Below are positions 11,270 through 23,349 of a stretch of DNA of 64,000 bases, one piece after another (the first letter of the stretch is position 1; the number at the start of each line of letters is the position of its first letter). The stretch lies in the NCBI RefSeq assembly GCF_040802235.1, contig NC_133169.1, positions 39,811,034 to 39,875,033 on the forward strand. Reading direction: 5' to 3'. Source of the DNA: Manis javanica. Taxonomy: Eukaryota; Chordata; Mammalia; Pholidota; Manidae. A program made the position numbers and the translations under genes. The notes under the pieces are model-generated. The model had not been told where the DNA came from. It saw nothing but the letters and a program-made list of their open reading frames with translations, and searched no databases.

Positions 11270-12080
11270 AAAACATGAATTCAAATGTATTTTCCACTGA
11301 AATCTTGATATTATATCACATCAAAGAATAGAAAGGCACAATCTGAAAGTATTCAGAGTTTCAGTGAGATTCTCATGACAGAAAAGCACTGGGGACAGCA
11401 AATCACCCTTCTCAGTGGTCCTAGGTCCATGGGCTCGCAGTTGCCCTGTGGTCCCTCAGAAACATTCTGTCTCTTGGCCATTTTATCCAGTTAATTCCCA
11501 CCCCAATTATATAACCATGACCTCAGGTGAAAGCAAAAGATTATTAACCTTGAACCAGTGCCTGGGACTGAAAGTAAAGCTTGCAACTCAGAATTCATAT
11601 GGGATCTGTGCAGGTAATTAAGCACCTTTGGTCACAGATCAAGCAGATGTTCTTGAATAAAAGTGTCTTTTGATGGCAGATGCCAAAAGCCATCCTTTGC
11701 CTACACATTTTAGGAACACATGGAAGATGGAACAGAAAAATATGCCCCATCCCCAGGTGGTTCTTTGGTATGCATTCTACTCACTTCACATCTGATTTCC
11801 CAGTCCAGGTAATGGGAAGAAGAATATTAATTCTTGTTTTTTTTTAGGGATACATTTACCCAAGTGCTTCTCTTCCGTTGTCCTTGAGAGGAAGTTTCAG
11901 TGTCATCATCCCCATCCATGGAAGAAACTTGTATTAATTGTTGAGAGAATTGTCCGACCCATTTGTTTCAAGGACCAGGATGATTAGAGGATGTTCTGAT
12001 CTTACTAGAAGTGTTTGCACACCCAAAATGTACCACACACGTTTGTTTAAATGAGAGTTAGTGTCAGTGAGAGTCTCTTT
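11270..12080 (+). promoter_or_regulatory. Upstream block of pseudogene OR-2
   Basis: 11290-11690 matches the upstream blocks of OR-1 and OR-3, and 11840-12060 matches 19870-20095 upstream of OR-3. The TATA-like CCCCAATTATATAACC is intact at 11501-11516. The palindrome seen in OR-1 and OR-3 is altered here to TCCCTCAGAAA (11452-11462). The block lies 1.1-1.5 kb before the OR-2 ATG. Confidence 0.45.
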
Positions 12081-12806
12081 CTATAGCCACGAATGGGGTT
12101 TCCATCATGGGGGCAGTTGGTAGAGACGGAGAATGTGGGCCACCGTACCAGGAATAGATGTCTGGTCAGTAGGTCAGGAAGTGACAGGCTTGGTGTCCTA
12201 TGCTTCTGTTATGAAGATTTCCATCTAACATTGACTATAAATGTTAATATATCACAGTGTGATACTAATGCATGCTTCTGCCATATTCTGCCTCAGATCC
12301 ACTCAGTGTCATCTTTTATATCATTGCTTATACTTACCCATTATTACTTCATTTTGTACCATTTTATTAGTTTAGTTTGGTCTTACTCAAGATGTAGAGA
12401 AGCTTTTGTCAAATGACTTCTTCAGATTATCAGGACGAAAGAGATGAAAGAGAAATGTTTCTCCATTTTTAGCTGCACCTGTGAAGTCTGTTAGTTGACT
12501 CAGAGATGTGTCCCAGATGTTCTAAACTTGTCTGCTTGATCCATATGACATGAAAGATAATAAAACTCCTATGCTCTGTGGAATGAAAATACAGCATTTA
12601 ATTTCAGTTTCTGACTTTGCTAAACTCTCCTTAATGTCAGTCATATTTCCAACTGTTCTCTCTGTTAATATTATAACAAGGAAATCCGTATGGTACTTTA
12701 CCAGGGTTTCTCTGATAAGGTATATACTCTGGAGGATCAAGTTATGTTGACTTGGGTACATAAATGTGTATATTACCATATTTGAATGGATTAATTACCA
12801 ATGTTA
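12081..12806. other. Intergenic, putative intron of OR-2
   Basis: No gene or repeat recognised. The sequence is diverged from the corresponding part of the OR-3 unit. Confidence 0.35.
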
Positions 12807-12833
12807 CCTTTACTTTCACAGATAAGTATCAGC
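12807..12833 (+). promoter_or_regulatory. Splice acceptor before OR-2 ATG
   Basis: CTTTACTTTCACAG followed by 12 nt (ATAAGTATCAGC) and the ATG. It has the same position as the acceptors of OR-1 and OR-3. Confidence 0.6.
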
Positions 12834-13816
12834 ATGGCTGAGACATTGGGCACCAGGAACAACGTAACAGAATTCTTGCTCGCGGGATTCCCTGATGCCC
12901 AGGGGCTCCAGAGCCTGTGTGCCGCACTCTTCTTCCTCATTTACCTGGCAGCCCTGACGGGGAACCTCCTCATTATCACCCTCACCACCATGGACCAGCG
13001 TCTCCGATCCCCCGTGTACATCTTCCTGAAGAATCTGTCCTTGATGGACATCTGCTGTCTGTCACTGTGCCCAAATCCCTCCTGAACTCTCTGGCCAGCT
13101 GCCACTCTATCTCCTTCATGGGATGTGCTGCACAGGTTTTCCTTGTTATGTTTTTGCTGGCACGGAGTCTGCCCTCATCCTGGTGGTGTCCTCTAACCAC
13201 CTTGCTGCCATCTGCTGCCCTCTGCACTACGAGGCTGTCATGAGCAGAGGCGTCTGTGTGCAGATGGTGACAGCATTCTGGGTCAGTGGGGTGGCTACGG
13301 ATTCCTTCACGCCGCAAGAACCTTCTCTGTCCGCTTCTGTGGGCCTAACATTGTGCACCAGTTCCTCAGTGATGTTCCCTCACTGCTCACACTTGCCTGT
13401 TCTGGAGAGACTCTGGAACATGCATTTATTAGCTTAATTTTTGTCTTTTCAAATTTTCTTTTCATGATTGCCCCTTATGTTCACATTTTCTCAGCTGTCT
13501 TGAGGATTCCATCTGCAAAATGCAGGTTCTAAACTTTCTCTACCTGCACAACCCACCTCATTGTGGTGACCTTCTTCCTTTTCCTGGTATTGTCGCTTAT
13601 TTAGGTACCGACTATAAATCTGCATCATCACAGACTCTCTTTAGGTCTGTATTATACTCAGTGTTACCTCCTAACCTGATTCCTCTCATCTGTAGTCTCA
13701 GGAATAAGGATATGAAGGTCGCCCTAGGAAAAATTCTGGGGGTAAAATGTTGCCTAAAACAAATACACCCTACAGTTCCTATAATACATGACACACAGAC
13801 TAAATCAAACAAGTAG
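12834..13816 (+). pseudogene. Olfactory receptor OR-2, OR14-like, disrupted
   Basis: It begins like OR-3 (MAETLGTRNNVTEF) and follows it closely, but the reading frame is broken repeatedly. Compared with OR-3 there is a 4-bp deletion near 13056 (one TCTG unit lost after TM2), a 1-bp loss near 13150 (TM3) and another near 13290 (start of the second extracellular loop). A TAA stop falls at the position of the KxFSTC motif near 13530. The DRY-region residues are changed to SNHL. The last 100 codons are still recognisable (NKDMKVALGKILG) but end in an unrelated tail. It cannot make a receptor. It is the nearest relative of OR-3 in the 5' half and flank. Confidence 0.9.
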
Positions 13817-16049
13817 AATAATTTCTTGGGAGTTAGATCTATTAACATTATTAGACTCTCCACTTCTCCTGTCAAGGTCCACCAGATTATATGACCAGTA
13901 ATCCAATTCATATCCAGTGATTTCTATATTTTTATCGTGAAGTTGAGATCAGTGTTGGAAACACACAATGTATTCAATGTATTCCAGCATTAATTTCATA
14001 TCAAAATGCTTAGGTTATTCTGAAGGTTTCAGTTCTTTTATCAATATCATCCCACACTATTCTTTACATGATCATATATTATTTCTCCAAAATTCACACA
14101 ATGTATTCCATTTCCTAGTACTGTATTTTACTACTTTACTATAAAATTAAGAGTAAAGGAGTCTTTCTCTTGTTCTCCTGCTTTGACTCCTTTATAATTT
14201 TAGAATAAAATAATTTTATCTGCTTAGGCTCCTGTTCTAAGAAGATGCATTAAAATAGAAAAACTGTTAAGTAGTTGTAATCAATAGTCAGTCATAAATA
14301 AGAATGTTATGGACAGTGGAAAGGAATGCTATACCTCTCACCACACATCACTGGTTAAAATGGAATTTTAGCCAAAAGAAGTTAATGTGTGCCACATATA
14401 AAAAATTTTTAATCTTAATAAAATTTTTATTTTTATTTTATCATCTCCCTTCTATCTATTCTCTTGCATAGTTTTTTATTCTTCACTTATAATTTACTTG
14501 CTTGGATACCTTTACATATTGGTATTTTCTTCCCTTGCCTCTCCTTCCATTTTTATCTCACTTTCTCACTTAATTGTCTTTATACATCTCATCCTTGCCC
14601 TCCACTATCACAATCTCTTTCTTTCAATTTTTAAGCCTTTTCTTCCAACCACTTATACTTTAGAATGAGCTAAACTTTACCATGTGTGCCTCAGCCAACT
14701 GAACTGAGATTACAAACGGCCTGCATTCCCTCCTGAAGACCACCCACACAGCCCGGCCTCCATCCTCTGCTATACAATCCTGCAAATTCCTCTTTATTGG
14801 GTATGTCACATGCTGTCTATTTTAACAAATGAAGTATATTGATAAGAATTTTTCTGTAAAACAATCTTAGGCATTTTTAAATAAAACAGAAGGCATTCAA
14901 TGTTCATATTGAATAACATAAATATTATTTCTTTAATACTGTTAAAACATTCTTGAAAAACAGACTGTACCTTTTTCAAGGATAAGAGTATTATCATTTC
15001 TTTCTATTTTATACCACTGTTGTCCAATAGGAACAGAATGCAAAACACATTGATAATTTTTAATTTTCATCCAGTTTCTTAAGAAATGCAAAGAAAATCA
15101 GGGAAACTTAGTTATCTTAATTTATTTATATAAAAATGTAAAAAAATTTCTTTCAGTATATAATCCACACTAAATTTTATATGAAATATTTTATATTTAT
15201 CATAGTAAACCTTTTAAGTTCAGTATACACTTCACATTTATAACACATGTGAATTTGGACCAATTATATTCCAAGGGCTCAGTGACTTCAACAACGTCCT
15301 ATACCCTAGATTAAGTCTGAGCTGGAATTCACTGAATATTTGTTTTGTTGTACTGTATTTGATTATATAGAACTATTTTTAATTACTTTAATAGTATGTT
15401 ACCTATAATTATATATAAGTAAGCTTGATGTGTACATGTGTAACTGCTTAACCATGTTAAAAAAAAACAAAAAATTGAGTTAGAATAACCACCTAAACTA
15501 AAAGACTTTTCCTGGTTTTAGTAATTTTTTTTGGTGTATCACTGGATGTGTATAGATTTTTTTTCACAAAATTACCCTAAATTTAAGGGCGTTTGGAACA
15601 GATAGATGTTACATCATGCTTTACAAGATGGTGTTGCACCAGGAATCTATCCCGTAAGTGGCTGCCTTCATGTGCAATAGTCCTGTCAAAAAATATCAGT
15701 TACACAGATCATAAAGCTCTGCTCAAAACTAACAATAAAAAGCTTGGTTTAAAATGATCAAATGTGTGAGTGTATGTATTTTTGTGTGTACATGTATTCT
15801 CCCATAAAATTAGGTTTTCCTAGGAAAATAAACTGAAAAGTTATGTATTTATATATAATGTCTATAAAATATTTTAAATTCCTTAATGTGAAATATTGAA
15901 AGTTCCATATTTTACGATTAACTATTGAACTCTCACTCACCTACCCCTCTTTAGATTTCACGTTCATTCTTCTCCTTATTTCAGACTTCTATCACATAAT
16001 TTTGTTAGCTCAGGAAAATATAAGACATGCAGTGAGATACTGGGTTGAA
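13817..16049. other. Intergenic, AT-rich
   Basis: No convincing ORF, RNA gene or repeat family. 14400-14650 is pyrimidine-rich, and 14690-14790 is a short GC-richer stretch of unknown origin. Confidence 0.4.
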
Positions 16050-16345
16050 TCAATCAGAATATGTGTGACTTACTTTCCTGCCGCCTCCAAGTGAGGATGA
16101 GACCCGCGCGTGGGCTCCGCAGAGCGGGGAGGGGCAGGTCTGTGCTGTGCTCGTCGGGGAAGCGGTCAGGCAGCCTGGGCAGGAGCAGAGGGCAGAGAGC
16201 GCCCTCCGGCCCCAGTAAGCCCTGAAGGCCCTGAGACTCGGGTTCCATGGGAATGTGCCGAGACAGTGGACACACCCGCCCAGGGTGGCCAGGAACCGCC
16301 TAAGGGACACCGGCGAGCGCTTGGGAGATGAGAGGAAAAGGTACT
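16050..16345. other. CpG-rich patch
   Basis: About 280 bp of high GC and CpG density (many CGC/GCG) in an AT-rich setting. Frames on both strands are open but short, low in complexity and mutually overlapping, as expected of GC-rich noncoding DNA. There is no ATG with supporting context, no poly(A) tail and no duplication of the flanks. It may be an orphan CpG island. Confidence 0.5.
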
Positions 16346-18435
16346 CCGTTTCTACAGGAAAACCGGTGTTCCTTCCTCCGGCAGTTTTCCCATGACCTCT
16401 TGTCCATTAGGCCTACTTCTAGACGAACGTGGGAATTTTGCCTTTGAAATACCATGTCCCGTAACTGTTTTACAAAAACTTGCCTCACTTACGTCTTACA
16501 TTGCACGTTGTGTATCATTCTCTCACCTTTTTCCTAGATGACCAGTTCACTCTTCATCATCCATTAGCTGCATGTTTAATATCTGTGACTATAGAATTTT
16601 TTTACCGAACTCCATTTAATACAATTTTGAATGCCTACGTTCATACAGATGTTCTGCTTAAAGTCCAGCTCCTCTTCCTCATATGTCTTCTGTCACCCAC
16701 ACAGCATGCAGACCTGCCTGGATGCCGTCCGGAGCCCGGGCCACTGGGTGTGACAGTGAGGACCTGACGTGTGTACTCAGGCACTGTGTGTGTGGGTGGG
16801 TGTGGATGCTGATTAATTCGATAGATGCCCCCAAATTATCACAACCATTGAAAAATTACCTGATAAATTAGGTTAAAAGTACAGTGAGAGTCCTCATTTT
16901 ATAATATAGAATAACATTTAAGGGAAAAGTAACACTGAAGACAGATTATAATTTTCACATATGAATAGTAAACATATTTATTTAAAACTGAAACAAAATG
17001 GTAGAAAAGTGACTTACCAGGAAAATATTTGAAATGTAGACTGATATTAGCACAATTGATATGTATGCAGGAGCCCATCATATAATGCATGTAATTCATT
17101 GTCAATTGTAGCCCAGGGGACATGTTTGCAGGCAGTGGAATTAGAAACATGGTCAGAGAAATTGTACAGCAAAGGTCTTGGGGTTTTAGGGCATTATAAA
17201 TAAAATTCATTTCACTTGTTTACAAAACAAATGTAGAAATCACCTCAGAAATCAAATCCATGGAGAGCAACTGGCACTATAATTACAGACAAAATAATAT
17301 GGTGCTGTCATGGGATCATTTGGTCATCACTTTCTCTGAACTAACCCACATATTATTATAAATGTTGGGAAACAAACATTGAGGTTGTGTTTGTGTCTAG
17401 AAAGCAGAATAACAGACCTAAGATTGGTGTAAAGAGAAGAAATGGAATAACCCCCCCCATACTGTTTGCACATGTCTGTGGTCCAATCTCAGGGACCTCT
17501 GGACAGGCTTGCCACAGGGGCTCTGTATCCAGTCCCTTATATAGTCCAGTCTCTCCATCCAGGGGTCAGAGATATGAGGGTACAGTCCACATGTGGTTCA
17601 GATGTTCACTGGCATGCTTTTTAGGGTGAGGTCTGTTCACAGAGGCAGTTGGCATGAAAGCAGTCAAGCCTGACATAAGTAAGAGGTATAAGGCATGGTG
17701 ACATTCCAAAGATTAGTATGAAGATTGCATTCCTTCCTCTTGTAAGAGAAGGCATAGGATTAACCAGGTCTTGCCTGACCTCCCCCTAACCAACTAGCAT
17801 TCCACAGTTACCTTCCCATGGACTTCAGGAATCATGGTACCTGGCACACAACCATAGCTGTCCATCCCCTGAAAAGAACCAACCTTCTTTATACTCACTA
17901 TCTTGCTATCACATTCATGAAGTCAATATCCATTATTGCCATTTTTATTCTGGGTATCTTTCTGAGACAACTGGTTAAACAGTAGCAGCTGAAAAATTGG
18001 ATATATTGTCAGTTAGATTGGTCTCAAGATTTTAGTGCACCGAAAGTGGAATATTCATTCAGTATTGTATTAAATCCTTAATACTGCCCAGCCTCATTGT
18101 ACAGAAGACCTATTCTGATTATCTGCAATGAAATTACATGCCTTAAAAAAACATAATTGAACTCAGGAGAGTTACAATAATACAGCCCCATTATAAATTT
18201 CTGAGGTAGGATATAATACACAAACATAAACTACCCTTTTGCTGAAAGTCAAAAGAAGTCACTGAACTTGTTTTCCAAGTAGGTGTCAATTAGAGGTTCT
18301 CCACATGTGTTAGAAGTCAGCGGGTCTCCTTAACAACCTCTCTCTGACCCTGTTTTCTATCAAATCGCACCTATTCTTACAGGGATTCCCAAATTATTTT
18401 ACTTCATATATTCCATTAGCTACTAAAATATACAG
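16346..18435. other. Intergenic, possible repeat pieces
   Basis: No gene. 16680-16810 is another small GC-richer piece. 17390-17900 has the base composition of a degraded retroelement, but I cannot name it. Confidence 0.3.
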
Positions 18436-18970
18436 TCATATTAGGTAGAAAGATAGACATGAGCAGCTAGGGACAGGGAAGAAAAGCTGCAAGGAAAATA
18501 CGCCCAGGCAGGGGGTCCCACGTGAAAGCAGAGGCTTTGCGGGGAGAGAACTTGACTGTTGGGAGGAGGCCAAACCAGTCCCACCCAGGTCACAACGCAG
18601 GCGCAATTGAATAAAACAGAGATGCCCAAACCACACCTCCTAATAATCTCATTAAAATAAAATTGCAGTGTCTGCGCCCCCTTTGGGCTTTTCTGTGTGC
18701 ATTTTGGGAAAAAACATGTGCACTTAAAGGAATAGCTATATAATTAGAACTGTCAATCAAATGACCTCACCCTGTCAATCAAAAGCTCCTCCCAGCTAAG
18801 ACCTGATAAAGAGACCATCCTCTAAAAGTTTGGGGTCTTGTCTGCTTTGACTTAGGCCCACTCCCATCTTGGAGTGTATTCAAATAAAAACTTTAGTCTG
18901 CTTGGATTTTGTGTCTCTGCCTTTCGATTATTGGTTTTGGCAGAACAAGAACCCAGGGGAGCAAACTCAG
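18436..18970 (+). mobile_element. Probable LTR, type E
   Basis: Upstream GC-rich sequence, an AATAAAAAC poly(A) signal near 18883, a T/G-rich downstream element (TTTTGTGTCTCTGCC, 18907-18921) and an end at AGAACCCA look like the U3-R-U5 order of an LTR. No second copy exists in the window. The 5' boundary is uncertain, and no target-site duplication was found. Confidence 0.4.
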
Positions 18971-19349
18971 CCCGTGACTGTCATACAAACTGTGGCAGCC
19001 CTGACCACTACATACGATGTATATAACACCAGGTGTAACTACGGGAAAAGAATATGTATGTGCTTTGAATGTTAAAGTAGTAAATGATAGTGAAAATATT
19101 AACAGAAAGTGAAAGAAGAAAATCTAGATTTCAGCCTCGTTAGGATAGTGTTTCTAGATTTCATGGTCTTTGAACAAAACTTAATTAAAAGAATTTATTC
19201 ATCAAAAAATCAATTCTGATAAATGTTTTTCATGTCTATGCAAAAGTAACAAGCTCTCCATTATACCCTCATCATCTATATATGACTCATGACTTAATCC
19301 TCCTTGTCCCTTGTCTAGGAGATCTAAAAGGAAAACTTAATTTTCAAGA

Positions 19350-20100
19350 CCTAAATTCAAATGTTATATTTTCCACTAAAATCTTGATATCTTAATGCAT
19401 CAGTGAATAGAAAGTATTCAGAGTTGTGAGACGCTCATGACAGAAAAGTGGCAGGGGCAAGAAATTACCCCTCTGAGTAGTCCTAGGTCTTGGGGGTTGA
19501 GGGTGCCATCTGGTCCCTCAGGGAACATTCTCTCTCAAGCATTTATTCTAGTTAATCCCCACCCCAATTATATAACTGTGACCTCACCTGGATGCAAAGG
19601 ATCATAAACATTGAGCCAACTCAGGGGGCAGAACAGGAGCTTACAACTGAGCAACCACAAAGGAATTGTAGAGATAATTAAACCCCTTGGTCATGGACAA
19701 AACAGCTATTCTTAAATGAAAGTACTTCTGAGAGAAGATAGACTGTTCTTGGATTTCACACTTAAAAGAACTCAGACTTGAGGGATGGTACAGAAAAATG
19801 CGCCCTGTTCCAAGGTAATTACTGGGATTTTCACAGTCCATACTTAATTGCCATATTTAACAAATCAGAAAAAAACACATAATTTTGAGTGGTGAATTGA
19901 CGCAAGTGCCTTTCTTCTGCGGTGTTTGGGAAGAAGGAATTCTGCAGCTGTCTTATCCACCACCTGCAGAAACTGGTGAGGACATTTGCCACCCATTTTG
20001 TTTCAAGAACCAAGAGGAAGAGAGGATGCTCTGTTGATCCTAGTTACCTCTGCATACTCAGCACACTGAGGTTTTGTTTAAATGAAAGTTAGATTCATGG
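19350..20100 (+). promoter_or_regulatory. Conserved upstream block of OR-3 (candidate promoter)
   Basis: 19370-19740 and 19870-20095 match the OR-2 upstream region. The first part also matches OR-1. It contains TCCCTCAGGGA at 19515-19525 and, 37 bp later, CCCCAATTATATAAC (19563-19577). It lies 1.2-1.6 kb before the OR-3 ATG. Promoter and first-exon function are inferred from conservation among paralogs and the TATA/homeodomain-like site. Confidence 0.5.
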
Positions 20101-20139
20101 AGAAAAATATGTATTTACAATACAGTTTATATTCATACT

Positions 20140-20215
20140 TTGAGATATATATATATATACACACATATGTATATGAAATACACACATATACATATGTGCA
20201 TGTGTGTGTGTAAAA
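20140..20215. repeat. TA/CA/TG simple repeat
   Basis: (TA)n followed by mixed ACAC, TATG and GTGT repeats. Confidence 0.85.
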
Positions 20216-20904
20216 TGAGAGAAGAGACTTGTTTCCTTATTGATTAATGAAAGACTAATTTTATGGCCATATTCAAGAACACTTTTGTGGTGGTATTTAG
20301 TGCAGATGGAGTTGAGAAAGTATCACAGCAACAGTTACTCTACCATGAATTATTGGGACAGGACAATGTGGACATTATGTATTTTTATCATTAATATGTC
20401 TATTTAATATCAAGGAGATTTGACATCCCAGTGCTGCCTTCTGCCTGCTCTGTACCATCTTTAATCTCATGTGACAAACATAAGCATCTTTTATATTTTT
20501 ATTTACTGTCAAGACCAAGAGCAGTGTTTGGCCAATGATCTCTGGAAGCTGTCAGCAGTACTTTTTGTTATTTTCAGCTGCACATGTGACACCTGGTAAC
20601 CACATACCAGAATGGTTTGTTCCAGAGGCTCTTGGGACTCCTGTGTGCTAAACCCCTGGGTGAGAAAAATGATAAACTTTCTTCCTGTTCTGGAATAGCC
20701 AGCAGGAGGCATTTGACTGCACTTTCTGCATCTTCTATTTTTCCCTTAACAACAAGCATATTTCACTGGCCTCTCTGTAAACATCATAATCAGGGGAAGC
20801 TATGCGATATGTTTCTGTGGTTGTATTCTGATGATGAACCTCTTGATCAGAATTAGACATGTTCAGGATTAAGGAAAGATGATGGCAATACCTAAATGAA
20901 CTTA

Positions 20905-20940
20905 TCAGTGTTGCTTTTCATTCTACAGGTAAGAGTCAGC
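20905..20940 (+). promoter_or_regulatory. Splice acceptor before OR-3, overlapping a donor consensus
   Basis: TTGCTTTTCATTCTACAG ends at 20928, giving 12 nt of exon before the ATG at 20941, as in the paralogs. In this copy the next bases are GTAAGAGT, so acceptor and donor consensus are fused as CAG|GTAAGA. OR-1 and OR-2 have ATAAG at this position. Confidence 0.65.
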
Positions 20941-21906
20941 ATGGCTGAGACATCGGGCACCAGGAACAACGTAACAGAATTCTTGCTCGCAGGATTCCCT
21001 GATGCCCAGGGGCTCCAGAGCCTGTGTGCCGCACTCTTCTTCCTCGTTTACCTGGCAGCCCTGATGGGGAACCTCCTCATTATCACCCTCACCACCATGG
21101 ACCAGCGTCTCCGATCCCCCATGTACTTCTTCCTGAAGAATCTGTCCTTGATTGACATCTGCTATCTGTCTGTCACTGTGCCCAAATCCCTCCTGAACTC
21201 TCTGGCTGGCAGCCACTCCATCTCCTTCATGGGATGTGCCGCACAGGTTTTTCTCGTTATGTGTTTTGCTGGCACAGAGTTTGCCCTCCTCCTGGTGATG
21301 TCCTATGATCGCCATGCTGCCATCTGCCGCCCTCTGCACTACGAGACCATCATGAGCAGAGACGCCTGTGTGCGGATGGTGACGGCGTCCTGGGTCAGTG
21401 GGTGCGGCTACGGATCCCTTCACGCCGCAGGAACCTTCTCTGTCCACTTCTGTGGGCCTAACATTGTGCACCAGTTCTTCTGTGATGTTCCCTCACTGCT
21501 TGTGCTTGCTTGTTTTGGAGAGAATGCCCTAGAATATGCAATTATAATTGGTAGCTGTGGTTTTGGTGTCATATGTTTTATTTCAATGATTGTGTCTTAT
21601 GCTCACATTTTTTCTACTGTTTTAAGAATCCCATCTGCAAAGGGCAGAGTGAAAGCTTTTTCAACGTGCTTGCCCCACCTCATTGTGGTGACATTGTTCC
21701 TCTTTTCTGGGATTATTACATATTTAGCTAAGAACTTTAAATCTTCATCTTCCCTTAAAGTGATGGTATCTATGCTTTACACCGTGTTCCCCCCGACCAT
21801 GAATCCTGTCATCTATAGCCTGAGAAACCAGCACATGCAGATGGCATTGGCCAGCATGACAGCTAGAAAACTGTCCAGAATATATTGTTTTGATTTATAT
21901 ATGTGA
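20941..21906 (+). CDS. Olfactory receptor OR-3, OR14-like, intact (321 aa)
   Basis: Odorant GPCR of the OR14 type, expected in the cilia membrane of olfactory neurons. Motifs are N10-V-T glycosylation, FLKNLS (64-69), Cys99 and loop cysteines 171, 181 and 191, DRH at 123-125 in place of DRY, LRIPSA (228-233), KAFSTC (238-243) and PTMNPVIYS (285-293). The C-terminal tail after residue 300 differs from OR-1 and OR-4 and is slightly longer. I chose the ATG at 20941. An in-frame ATG at 20896 lies within the pyrimidine-rich intron end upstream of the acceptor and would prepend 15 residues that no paralog has. No frame damage is seen. Confidence 0.93.
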   Translation: MAETSGTRNNVTEFLLAGFPDAQGLQSLCAALFFLVYLAALMGNLLIITLTTMDQRLRSPMYFFLKNLSLIDICYLSVTVPKSLLNSLAGSHSISFMGCAAQVFLVMCFAGTEFALLLVMSYDRHAAICRPLHYETIMSRDACVRMVTASWVSGCGYGSLHAAGTFSVHFCGPNIVHQFFCDVPSLLVLACFGENALEYAIIIGSCGFGVICFISMIVSYAHIFSTVLRIPSAKGRVKAFSTCLPHLIVVTLFLFSGIITYLAKNFKSSSSLKVMVSMLYTVFPPTMNPVIYSLRNQHMQMALASMTARKLSRIYCFDLYM

Positions 21907-23349
21907 AATTACATTGAAATGGGTGATTTTTTGATAATTATTTCAAAAGAGGTACCTCTCTCCCCCTCTTTCTGTTCTATACAATTCAGTCATGTTTTGC
22001 CTTACAGAGTACTAGCTCAACATTTTACTATTTCCTTGTGTGTTGAAATTTTCAGTTAAGTGGTTTTCCTTCCAGTTTTGATTTCAGATCACAATATTCT
22101 ACTACGGCGAAAATTCTGAATGGTTTATATTCACTACATCAGTGTTTACAAATGCACCATGGTCTCAAATTCTCAAGGCAGTCACACAAAATAGCACATT
22201 TTGCAATTATTACAAGATGTATGCTTTGTTTTTAAAGCATCTGTAGCTAAAATGAGGTTGCATAAATCTCATAACTTGACTTTAGGAAGTGTTTGGTCTT
22301 GCTAATTAAATACTTACTGGTGGGGTTTAGAGTCGAGTCTTCAAGGTCAGGATGCTGTGGTCACTGGTCATTTGGAATTAGGAATATCTAGTGATGAGGA
22401 TGACAGCATTCCTGTGAAAGTCTTAGTTCAGAGCAGAATCTAAGTGGAATGCTTTTTTTTACCAATGAACTCAAAATCACATAATACTGAAATGATGCTA
22501 AACATGTCTCTTAAATTTATTTTTACTTTTGTCCTTTCCTCCTTCAATCCTTGTTTGTTTCCTTTCATTGATTGTCTTCCTTTTACTTTGTATTTTTCTT
22601 AATTTCTATTTTTGTCCTGCTTTTGTCTTTTCTTCCTCACTAGCAGAATTAATTCATTTGTTTTCTTGTATCCATTCACCTATAACTTCCTCCAAGGCTA
22701 ATTTGACATTCTCTCTCTTCCCACTCAAATTACCCCACTACCTACTTAAGAAACACATTACTTCTACCTTTTTGTGATAAAATTGGTGTAGAAATGAGCA
22801 CTGCTGAGTCTGTGGGTACACGTGTGCCCAGGCAGTCTGAACTTGCTCCTGTGGGTGGAATTGGCTTTAACCTATTGTTACTCACATACTACAAGGCCTT
22901 CTCTTATTTTTATTTTTATTTTTCTGTCCTCATCTAGTCATTTCAATGTGCTAAACTACAAAAGCATTTTATTTCTAAGAATTTTTAAAGCAGACTAAGC
23001 AAAAACACTGAATTTTCATACTTTGTATATAATTGACACTTTTGATCATTACTTCTTTATTTATAATAATTTAATTTACAAATTTAGATTCCTCTGGTCT
23101 TAATTTTAAATAATTTCTGCTTTATGATCAGTTTACCCTTCTAGTTGTTCTGGATGTTATTTGTTGTGATTTTAGACTTATTTGCTCTCTCTCAACCACA
23201 TGAAATAGTAAAATAATAGCTTTCTCTCTCTTTTCAAAACTTGTCTAGGAAATGATCACTTATGACAAATTACAGAGCTACCAACCTGGGTTACTCCCCT
23301 TTCAACTATATAGGCCCCAGATATTTTTTGAGAGTGTGATTGTATTTCT
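21907..23349. other. Intergenic, nothing recognised
   Basis: AT-rich 3' flank of OR-3. A pyrimidine-rich stretch at 22520-22780 is open in one frame but low in complexity. A (TTATT)n run lies near 22900-22922. Confidence 0.4.

Noticed and set aside
12834-13816. OR-2 as a functional receptor
   Set aside because: Several frameshifts, a stop and a changed DRY region. Sequencing error would have to occur many times.
16050-16331. Overlapping open frames in the CpG patch
   Set aside because: Same reason: mutually overlapping on both strands, with no domain, Kozak context or splice evidence.
20896-20940. Upstream in-frame ATG giving OR-3 a 15-residue extension
   Set aside because: It lies in the pyrimidine-rich intron end before a splice acceptor conserved in all four paralogs. 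The other ORs begin at the position equivalent to 20941.
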